A stretch of 64,000 nt of DNA from assembly GCF_021654135.1 (NCBI RefSeq), contig NZ_JAKGSD010000044.1:1-64000 (forward strand), read 5' to 3'. A program made the translations under genes and the position numbers. Within the stretch, counting starts at the first letter, position 1; each line of letters opens with the position of its first letter. Under the pieces are notes generated by a model. The model was not told where the DNA came from, did no database searches, and saw only the letters and a program-made list of their open reading frames with translations. Of this stretch, positions 57,825 through 64,000 are shown in pieces. Source of the stretch: Amycolatopsis tucumanensis. GTDB lineage: Bacteria; Actinomycetota; Actinomycetes; Mycobacteriales; Pseudonocardiaceae.

Positions 57825-59495
57825 CTACAGTGCGCCGGTGGCGTGCTGCTCGGCGATGTACTCGCAGGCCCTGGCGGTGAGGGCCATGATCGTCAGGGTC
57901 GGTCCAACGGCACCGTTGGTGACGTAGGAACTGGCGTCGGTGACGAACAGGTTGGGCACGTCCCAGGTCTGGTTGTAGGCGTTGAGGACCGAGGTCTTCG
58001 GGTCTGAACCCATGCGCGCGCCACCGCACTCGTGGATGGCGGCGCCCATCGCCAGGCTCTTCTTGAAGCCGAGGCGGAAGATCGCCCGGCTGAGCGGGTC
58101 GGCGTCCGGCCACACCTTGCGCGAGTCCAGCCCCAGCGCCGATCCGGCGAAGTTGACCCGGAAGCCGCTGGCCTCGGCCATTTCGCGCAGGCCCGCGACC
58201 TGCGCCCGCATCAGGGCGCGCTCGTTGTCGGTGATGCCGAGCCGGATCCGCGGGATCGGAATTCCCCAGGCGTCCTTGCGCCGTGGGTGCAGGGTGATCC
58301 GGTTGTCCCGGTAGGGCAGCATTTCGCCGAAGCCCATGAGCCCGACTGTGCCGGGATTGCCGTCGGGCACGGGCAGCCTGCCGATGGTGCCCTGCACCGC
58401 CCAGCCGTGCGCGAACCGGGGGTTGGTGATCTTCTCGACATTGTCGAACCGCGGGATGTAGACGCCGCCGACGGGCGGGTAGTAGGGATCCGGCGGGGCC
58501 GGGTCGATCGTCTCGAAGCCGGGGTGGTGCGGGTCGTGGCCGAACAGCAGGCTCGGGGTCTGGTCCATGAAGTAGCGGCCGAGCAGGCCTGAGGAGTTCG
58601 CGAGCCCGTCCGGGTGGCCGTCGGTGGCGGAGTTGAGCAGCAGCCGCACCGACTCGATAGTGGAGGCGCAGAGCACCACGACGTCGGCGTGGGCGCGGTG
58701 TTCCTTCTTGGTGTGCCGGTCGACGAACACGACGCCGTCGGCCCGCCCGGTCTTCGGATCGAGCGTCACGCGACGCACGATCGCGTCAGTGCGGGTGATC
58801 AGTCGGCCGGTCGCCCTGGCGGCCACGATGCCCAGCGGAACCCGGTGCGGGTTGGGCGCCGCGTACCGCCAGGGCACCACGCGCCGGCCCGGCCAGCGGG
58901 CCTCAACCGTGCTCTTGAAGTGCTTTTCGGCCTCGGTCAACAAGGACGTGCCACGGTACTTGCCGTCCGGCAGGTTCGGGATGCCCTCGTCGGTCCCGTA
59001 CAGGCCGATGAACTCCTCGATCCGGTCGTAGTAGGGCGCGAGATCGGCGTAGGAGATCGGCCAGTCCTCGCCACCGAGGCCCATGCCGGCGCCCTTGAAC
59101 TCGTGGTCGGAGGCCCGCAGCAGGACGCGCCCGTAGGCGTGCAGGCGTCCGCCCAGTTGCTGACCGCGGATCCACAGGAAGTCCCCGCCTTCGGTGGCGT
59201 AGGGATGCTTGAGGTCGTTGACGAGGAACGGGTTCTTCTGTTCCTGGAACATCGCGCGCCGCGACTGGATGTACTGTCCCTTGAGCACCGCACGCAGGCG
59301 CGCGCCCAGGTCGATGCTCATCGCCGCCGGCGGTTTCGGGGGCTGCGGGACGAAGTCGGCCTCGGTGATGTCGCGTCCGGCTTCGAGCAGCAGGACGTCC
59401 ATCCCGCGTTCGGTGAGCTCCTTGACCGCGATGCTGCCCGCGGCGCCGGAGCCGACGACGAGGGCGTCGTAGCGCTTGTTCGATGTGGTGCTCAT
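57825..59495 (-). CDS. FAD-dependent GMC oxidoreductase (glycoside 3-oxidase candidate)
   Basis: 556 residues from ATG 59495. FAD loop YDALVVGSGAAGSIAVKEL, LLLEAGRDITEADF, RGQQLGGRLHAYGRVLLR (flavin contact), GEDWPISYADLAPYYDRIE, the active-site His in AIHECGGARMG, and the C-terminal FVTDASSYVTNGAVGPTLTI with Asn. The layout is that of pyranose-oxidase/glucoside 3-dehydrogenase-like GMC enzymes; FAD enzymes of this group (CarA-type) oxidise C3 of the glucose in C-glucosides before C-C cleavage. An upstream in-frame extension to 59948 is antisense frame only. Confidence 0.9.
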   Translation of the reverse strand: MSTTSNKRYDALVVGSGAAGSIAVKELTERGMDVLLLEAGRDITEADFVPQPPKPPAAMSIDLGARLRAVLKGQYIQSRRAMFQEQKNPFLVNDLKHPYATEGGDFLWIRGQQLGGRLHAYGRVLLRASDHEFKGAGMGLGGEDWPISYADLAPYYDRIEEFIGLYGTDEGIPNLPDGKYRGTSLLTEAEKHFKSTVEARWPGRRVVPWRYAAPNPHRVPLGIVAARATGRLITRTDAIVRRVTLDPKTGRADGVVFVDRHTKKEHRAHADVVVLCASTIESVRLLLNSATDGHPDGLANSSGLLGRYFMDQTPSLLFGHDPHHPGFETIDPAPPDPYYPPVGGVYIPRFDNVEKITNPRFAHGWAVQGTIGRLPVPDGNPGTVGLMGFGEMLPYRDNRITLHPRRKDAWGIPIPRIRLGITDNERALMRAQVAGLREMAEASGFRVNFAGSALGLDSRKVWPDADPLSRAIFRLGFKKSLAMGAAIHECGGARMGSDPKTSVLNAYNQTWDVPNLFVTDASSYVTNGAVGPTLTIMALTARACEYIAEQHATGAL

Positions 59496-59524
59496 GAAGT
59501 TCCGTTCCTTGACGAATGCGTGGT

Positions 59525-60799
59525 TCAGCCCGCCGTCGCGGCGGAAACGAACGGCACGGGTTTGTCCTTGCGGCCGTGGCGGAAGAAGCTCGCCCAGATG
59601 ATCGCGGTGATCACCGCGCTCACGATCGGCACGATCCACATCGGAGTCCACACCGCCGGGCCCGCCGACGGATCGGAGGCCACGACCGAGTCGTAGATCT
59701 CGCCGGACACGAGCGCCCCGATGAGCTGCCCGAAGCCCGACACGACCGCGATCAACATGGTCTGCGCCTGGTTCGCGAGTTCCGCCGGGGCGATCTCGCC
59801 GATGTACATCGCCGCGAGAACCAGGAAGAAGTCGTTGCAGATGCCCTGCAGTGCCACCGCCACGATGGCCAGCCAGTGGTCGCCGGCGGCCGCGATGAAC
59901 ACGCCGAACCGGACGCCCCACGTCACAATGCCAATCAGCAGGGCCCACTTCATCCCGATGTGCTTGAGCACGAAGGGAATCGTGACGATGAACAGCACCT
60001 CGGCCGCCTGCCCGATGGCCAGAACGCCGGCCACGTTGCCGATGCCGAGCGCGCCGAGGAACGGCGATGCGTAGGTGTTGTAGACCCCGAGCGAGATCGA
60101 GGTGAGCAGAGCGCAGATGATCAGCACGGTGAAGTTGCGGTGCCGGAACATCGCGAACGCCTTGGACCCGATCACGTCACCGATCGAGAACCGGACCCCC
60201 TTCGCGGCCGGTGCCGTGGCAGGCAGGGTGAACGAGTACAGGCCGAACAGGAAGCTCACGATCGCGGTCACGTAGAACATGCCCACCGACGCCGACAGCC
60301 CGAGGGCCCCGACGCCGAACCCGGCGATGACCCAGCCGAAGGTGCCGAAGACCCGGATGTAGGGGAACCACCGCTGGTTGGCGCCGAGATGCCGAAAACC
60401 GATCGCGTTCGCCAGCCCCAGCGTCGGCTGGAAGAACAGGCAGTAGACGAAGATGAGCGCGAGGGCGAGCCCACCGTTGCCGGATTCCACCACGGTGGGC
60501 AGGAACAGCATGACCACACCGCCGGCGAGGTGGGCCAGTCCGAGACTCTTCTGCGCAGCGAGGAACCGGTCCCCGATCGCGCCCAGGAACATCGGCGACG
60601 CGATGGCCGCGACAGCGGCCAGCGAGTAGGCGGTGCCGATGATCGTCGGCAGCCCGTAGGTCGCCAGGACCAGGCCCAGCGTGGCGAACCAGGAGCCGAA
60701 GACGACGAACTCCAGCAGCATCATCAGGGTCAGGCGGGCGAAGACGATCTTGGAGCCGCTGCCTGGAGCGGTCACCGGCAGCGTTGGTGTTCTCATCAT
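59525..60799 (-). CDS. MFS transporter, nucleoside:H+ symporter (NupG-like) type
   Basis: 424 residues, about 12 membrane helices: FARLTLMMLLEFVVFGSWFA, GTAYSLAAVAAIASPMFLGA, IGDRFLAAQKSL, GFRHLGANQRWFPYIRVFG, GTFGWVIAGF. These match the NHS/NupG group, which imports nucleosides or glycosides. AAAGGATC lies before ATG 60799. First gene of the C-glycoside operon, driven by the promoter at 60859-60886. Likely imports the glycoside. Confidence 0.88.
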   Translation of the reverse strand: MMRTPTLPVTAPGSGSKIVFARLTLMMLLEFVVFGSWFATLGLVLATYGLPTIIGTAYSLAAVAAIASPMFLGAIGDRFLAAQKSLGLAHLAGGVVMLFLPTVVESGNGGLALALIFVYCLFFQPTLGLANAIGFRHLGANQRWFPYIRVFGTFGWVIAGFGVGALGLSASVGMFYVTAIVSFLFGLYSFTLPATAPAAKGVRFSIGDVIGSKAFAMFRHRNFTVLIICALLTSISLGVYNTYASPFLGALGIGNVAGVLAIGQAAEVLFIVTIPFVLKHIGMKWALLIGIVTWGVRFGVFIAAAGDHWLAIVAVALQGICNDFFLVLAAMYIGEIAPAELANQAQTMLIAVVSGFGQLIGALVSGEIYDSVVASDPSAGPAVWTPMWIVPIVSAVITAIIWASFFRHGRKDKPVPFVSAATAG

Positions 60800-60811
60800 T
60801 GAGATCCTTTG

Positions 60812-60886
60812 AACCGTTCGAACAATGAACGTTGTCCGGAGAAGCAGATGACGTCATCGTAAGAACGTTCAGGCGGAAGTCAACGA
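60812..60886 (-). promoter_or_regulatory. Promoter and candidate ROK operator of the C-glycoside operon
   Basis: Minus strand: -35 TTGACT (60886-60881), 16-base spacer, -10 TACGAT (60864-60859). Further down ATTGTTCGAACGGTTCAA (60829-60812) resembles ATTGTTCAGATAGTGAAT in the ROK gene promoter (plus, 62135-62152): both read ATTGTTC then G-T--AA. The palindrome GAACGTTC (60866-60873) lies in the spacer. Confidence 0.6.
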
Positions 60887-60902
60887 CGAGCGCAGAAAGC
60901 GT

Positions 60903-62123
60903 TCAACCTCTGAATGATTCCGTCATGGAGGGCGTCTTCATCCAGTCCGGGATGACGCTCAGGCCGTGTCCCAGGTGGTCCATCATGGCGGCGGCTCCGC
61001 CGAGCAGGGTGGCGTCGGCGCCCAGCCGGGCGAGGTGGACTGCCATCGTGGGCGCCACCGTGCGCAGGTTGCTGATTTCGACCGAGGAGGTCAGACCGTC
61101 GAACACCAGCTCCCCGGCTTCGCCGAGCAGACCACCGACCGCGATCACCGAGGGAGCCACGAGTTTGGCCGCGTTGGCGAACGCGCGTCCGAGGTGACGG
61201 CCGGCCTCGAACAGGACGCGCGCGCAGGCGGGATCGCCGCCCCGCGCGGCGGAGATGACCTCGGTCAGCGAGGAGGCACGCGTGCCCGCGGCCGCCTCCA
61301 AGGTCGCCAGGATCGGGCGCTCGGCCACGAACGTGGTGAGGCAGCCCCGGTTGCCGCAGAAGCACACGGGGCCACCGGGTTCGAGCACCGCGTGCCCGAT
61401 CTCGCCGGCCAGACCGTCTCCGCCGCGGTGGATGCGGCCGCCGAGCACCAGGCCTCCGCCGACCTGCTCCGAGCACAGGACGTAGAGGAAGGTGTCGGCT
61501 CCCTGCCCTGCGCCCCAGGTCCATTCGGCGAGCGCGGCGAGGTTGGCGTCGTTGTCCGCCACGACCGGAACCCCCAGCTCGGCGCCGAGCTCGTCGGCGA
61601 TGGGCACGTCCTTCCACCGGGGTAGCTGCAACCGCGCCCACGAGGTGACCACGCCGGTGGGGCGGGCGATCGGCGCCTGCATGCCGACCGCGACGCCCGT
61701 CAGATCGCCCGCCTCCAGACCGGCCTCGGCGACGAGCGACCGCACCACCTCGATCACCCGCGCGGGGCTGCCACCCTCGTGGCCGGGGCTGAACGGGATC
61801 GTGACGTCATACCGTGCGCGGTGGACGAAGTCGAACAGCGCCGCGTGCAGCGACGTGACGTTGACCTGGACCGAGACCACCACGCCGCGGCTGGACACCA
61901 GGGAGACCACGGACTCCCGGCCGTTGACCGGGCGGATTTCCGCGGCTCCTTCGGCGCGCAGCTGTTTGACGATGTTGTTGATGGTCGCCGGCGACAGACG
62001 GGTGCGGCGGGCCAGCGCCGCCTGCGAGGATGGCCCGTCGCTGCGCAGCGCTTCCAGAACGCGGGCGACGCTGCCGCTGCGACCGTTGCCGCCCCATCCG
62101 GACGTGTCCTGCCGACGACCCAT
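60903..62123 (-). CDS. ROK family transcriptional repressor
   Basis: 406 residues. N-terminal winged helix (GSVARVLEALRSDGPSSQAA, LARRTRLSPATINNIVKQLR, AEGAAEIR), then the sugar-kinase-like ROK domain: VPVVADNDANLAALAEWTWG, GGGLVLGGRIHRGGDGLAGE, IGHAVLEPGGPVCFCGNRGC (His and Cys zinc ligands), GLLGEAGELVFDGLTSS. NagC/XylR-type repressors release DNA on binding a sugar. A -10 TAAAGT ends six bases before ATG, so the message is probably leaderless. It lies just upstream of the C-glycoside operon and should control it. Confidence 0.92.
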   Translation of the reverse strand: MGRRQDTSGWGGNGRSGSVARVLEALRSDGPSSQAALARRTRLSPATINNIVKQLRAEGAAEIRPVNGRESVVSLVSSRGVVVSVQVNVTSLHAALFDFVHRARYDVTIPFSPGHEGGSPARVIEVVRSLVAEAGLEAGDLTGVAVGMQAPIARPTGVVTSWARLQLPRWKDVPIADELGAELGVPVVADNDANLAALAEWTWGAGQGADTFLYVLCSEQVGGGLVLGGRIHRGGDGLAGEIGHAVLEPGGPVCFCGNRGCLTTFVAERPILATLEAAAGTRASSLTEVISAARGGDPACARVLFEAGRHLGRAFANAAKLVAPSVIAVGGLLGEAGELVFDGLTSSVEISNLRTVAPTMAVHLARLGADATLLGGAAAMMDHLGHGLSVIPDWMKTPSMTESFRG

Positions 62124-62129
62124 GCACCG

Positions 62130-62158
62130 ACTTTATTGTTCAGATAGTGAATGGTCAA
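62130..62158 (-). promoter_or_regulatory. Promoter of the ROK gene inside the upstream transporter gene
   Basis: Minus strand: -35 TTGACC (62158-62153), 17-base spacer, -10 TAAAGT (62135-62130), six bases before ATG 62123. The -10 and -35 overlap the last codons of the transporter gene ending at 62133. TTCA-CTATC-TGAA inside the spacer is a short inverted repeat that may serve autoregulation. Confidence 0.68.
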
Positions 62159-63449
62159 CCGTGCGCTGGGGTGACGGCGCCCCGACGTCGAGCAGTTCCC
62201 GCCTCACCGGCAGGACGGCCAGCATGCTCACCAGACAGACGACACCGATCACGATCGCGACCGCGGTCGCGGTGCCGAACCGGGCGTAGGACGACGCGGC
62301 CACCAGCGGGACGATGCCGCCGCCCACGATGGAACCGACCTGGAAGCAGATGGACGCGCCGCTGTAGCGCACGCTCGCGGGGAACATCTGGGTCAGCATG
62401 GCCGGCTGGGCGCCGTTGATGACCGAGTTCGCGGCCGTCATCAGCAGGAGCCCGGTGAACACCAGTGGCACGGCGGCGGTGTTGACCATCAGGAACATCG
62501 GGAACACCGCCACGGCCGCCAGACCGCTGCCGATGACGAACATCCGTTTGCGGCCGAACCGGTCAGCGGCGCGGCCCGCGAAGAGCATCATCGCGATCCA
62601 CGGCAGGCTCAACACGACCGTGATCCACAACATCGTCCCAGACGACAGGTGCAACTGTTTGGTGCCATAGCTGACCATGTACACGGACAGGAACGTGCCG
62701 AGGGTGGGGCCGGCGAAGGAGAGCAGGCTGCCGGCGAACAGTTGCAGCGGCGAGCGGCGGAAGACCTCCACGAGCGGCAGGCGCGCGATGTCGCGTGCCT
62801 CGCGTGCCCGTTCGAACTCCTCGGTCTCGGTGATGGACGCTCGCACGATCAGGCCGACCACGATGAGCACCCCGCTGAACAGGAACGGCAGCCGCCAGGC
62901 CCACGACTGCAGAGTGTCGTCGGAGAAGACCTGCGTCAGGAGCAGGAATGCCAGCTGTGAGACCAGGATTCCGGAGGGGATGCCGATCTGCGGGAAGGCG
63001 CCGTAGAGCGCCCGCCGGTTCGGTGGCGCGTGCTCGACGGCCATCAGCGCCGCGCCACCCCATTCGCCCCCGACGCCGATGCCCTGGACCAGGCGGAGCA
63101 CGACGAGCAGAATCGGCGCCCACACGCCGATGGCCGCGTAGGTCGGCAGGAGGCCAATCAGCGTCGTGGCGACACCCATGGTCAGCAGGGACGCGACCAG
63201 CATCGCCTTGCGGCCGACGCGGTCGCCGAAGTGGCCGCTGATCAGCGCGCCGACGGGCCGGGCGACGAACCCGACCGCGAACGCGGCCAGCGCGGCGAGA
63301 GTGCCGCCGGCTTCGGAGAAGCTGGGAAAGAACTGCTTGCTGAACACGAGCGCCGTGGCCAGCCCGTAGATGTTGAAGTCGTACCACTCGATCACGCTGC
63401 CGATGTAGCTGGCGAGCGCGATCCGGCCCGGTCCTGGTTTGGTCGTCAT
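62133..63449 (-). CDS. MFS transporter, metabolite:H+ symporter type
   Basis: 438 residues with AAGGAGG nine bases before ATG 63449. MHS marks: ASYIGSVIEWYDFNIYGLAT, GHFGDRVGRKAML, RLVQGIGVGGEWGGAALM, GRAADRFGRKRMF, about 12 helices. Relatives carry shikimate, organic acids and similar. It starts 33 bases after the folP stop, so the two may be cotranscribed, and its end contains the ROK promoter. Whether it serves the sugar cluster is open; the NupG-like protein is the better sugar importer. Confidence 0.9.
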   Translation of the reverse strand: MTTKPGPGRIALASYIGSVIEWYDFNIYGLATALVFSKQFFPSFSEAGGTLAALAAFAVGFVARPVGALISGHFGDRVGRKAMLVASLLTMGVATTLIGLLPTYAAIGVWAPILLVVLRLVQGIGVGGEWGGAALMAVEHAPPNRRALYGAFPQIGIPSGILVSQLAFLLLTQVFSDDTLQSWAWRLPFLFSGVLIVVGLIVRASITETEEFERAREARDIARLPLVEVFRRSPLQLFAGSLLSFAGPTLGTFLSVYMVSYGTKQLHLSSGTMLWITVVLSLPWIAMMLFAGRAADRFGRKRMFVIGSGLAAVAVFPMFLMVNTAAVPLVFTGLLLMTAANSVINGAQPAMLTQMFPASVRYSGASICFQVGSIVGGGIVPLVAASSYARFGTATAVAIVIGVVCLVSMLAVLPVRRELLDVGAPSPQRTVDHSLSEQ

Positions 63450-63482
63450 GGGACACTCCTCCTTGAGCGATCCGCTGATGGG

Positions 63483-64000
63483 TCAGACGTTCAGTGCCGC
63501 CGCGACCTGCACGGCGGTGAGGGTGCGGCGCACGTCGTGGACTCGGACGCAGGCGGCGCCCGCGGCGGCCGCGAGCGCGGACACCGCCGCGGTGGCGGCG
63601 TCGCGGTCTCGCACGATTCCGAGGAACGACTTGCGCGAGGCGCCGACGAGAACAGGACGGCCGAGCACGCTCAGCGCCGGCAGATCCGCCAGTAGCTTCC
63701 AGTTGTGCTGGGATTTCTTCGCGAACCCGAACCCGGGGTCGATGATGATCCGTTCCCGGCGCACTCCCGCGGCGACCAGCGCGTCGACCCGTTCGGACAG
63801 TTCACCGACGACCTCGGCGACTACGTCGTCGTACACGGCGTGCTCGTGCATCCGGGAGCTGGGCGCCCGCCAGTGCATGGCGACGTAGGGCACGTCCGCC
63901 GCCGCGACACGGGAGGCCATGCGGGGATCGGCGAGTCCCCCGCTGACGTCGTTGACGATCGCCGCGCCGGCCTCCAGCGCGGCGTCGGCCACCTCGGCCC
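63483..64000 (-). CDS. folP: Dihydropteroate synthase, C-terminal two thirds (cut by window edge)
   Basis: About 170 residues visible. IVNDVSGGLADPRM (loop with NDVSGG), VPYVAMHWRAPSSRM, IIIDPGFGFAKKSQHNW, VLVGASRKSFLG and ACVRVHDVRRTLTAVQVAAA are the standard dihydropteroate synthase motifs: pterin-binding Asp/Asn, the DPGFGF and SRKSF boxes and the C-terminal RVHD. It joins 4-aminobenzoate to hydroxymethyl-dihydropterin pyrophosphate. The ASRKSF box is intact. Could be the housekeeping gene or a second paralogue; the rest of a folate operon would lie beyond 64000. Confidence 0.9.
   Translation of the reverse strand, partial: AEVADAALEAGAAIVNDVSGGLADPRMASRVAAADVPYVAMHWRAPSSRMHEHAVYDDVVAEVVGELSERVDALVAAGVRRERIIIDPGFGFAKKSQHNWKLLADLPALSVLGRPVLVGASRKSFLGIVRDRDAATAAVSALAAAAGAACVRVHDVRRTLTAVQVAAALNV

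Noticed and set aside
1..64000. CRISPR arrays, tRNA/rRNA genes, prophage, insertion sequences or a polyketide/peptide gene cluster
   Set aside because: No regular repeat-spacer pattern, cloverleaf, transposase, phage structural gene or synthase module was seen on either strand.

Overview
The window looks like chromosomal DNA from a high-GC actinomycete. The signs are about 70% GC by eye, tight operons with 4-bp ATGA/GTGA overlaps, F420-type luciferase-like oxidoreductases, a CYP116B-type P450 and several apparently leaderless regulators. A Pseudonocardiales genus such as Amycolatopsis is my guess; nothing here proves the genus. It is an accessory catabolic region: regulator-plus-operon blocks, separated by stretches of decayed genes. 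I saw no rRNA, tRNA, CRISPR array or intact mobile element.

Block 1 (1-24158, minus strand): a long catabolic operon runs from hydantoinase/oxoprolinase subunits A and B through an acyl-CoA ligase, cyclase, thiolase plus DUF35 partner, F420-type oxidoreductase, fused indolepyruvate ferredoxin oxidoreductase, FAD-linked oxidase, zinc alcohol dehydrogenase, family III CoA-transferase, aldehyde dehydrogenase, beta-propeller lipoprotein, second F420-type oxidoreductase and acyl-CoA dehydrogenase (cut by the window edge). A second operon holds an MFS transporter and an MmgE/PrpD protein. Both have near-identical promoter/operators, apparently controlled by the TetR gene at 23508-24158.

24.2-27.5 kb is a gene graveyard (oxidoreductase, LysR, Na+/Ca2+ exchanger and ArsR remnants) with one intact IclR gene. 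Block 2 (27.5-29.8 kb): MarR regulator divergent from a flavin monooxygenase plus FMN reductase. Block 3 (29.8-33.9 kb): M20 amidohydrolase, polysaccharide deacetylase and CapA-like protein, divergent from an IclR regulator with a clear operator. Block 4 (34.1-39.8 kb): MFS transporter, Old Yellow Enzyme, alpha/beta hydrolase, GntR regulator, hydroxyisobutyrate-dehydrogenase-like enzyme and CMD protein, tied together by three copies of one operator-like sequence. Block 5 (39.9-44.3 kb): IclR regulator, self-sufficient CYP116B P450 and MFS transporter.

44.4-50.3 kb: aldo/keto reductase, frameshifted XRE regulator, DUF2182/DUF1326 pair, then remnants of a CoxS-like subunit and an acyl-CoA dehydrogenase plus small unknown genes. 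A HEPN-domain protein lies at 50317-51789.

Block 6 (51.8-64 kb, minus strand): a probable C-glycoside catabolic cluster under a ROK repressor. It has a GMC oxidoreductase (sugar 3-oxidation), DUF6379 beta subunit and TIM-barrel alpha subunit of a C-deglycosidase, lactonase, Gfo/Idh/MocA dehydrogenase, second TIM-barrel isomerase and two sugar-type transporters. Two folate genes bracket it: pabB is translationally coupled at the downstream end and folP lies at the upstream end.
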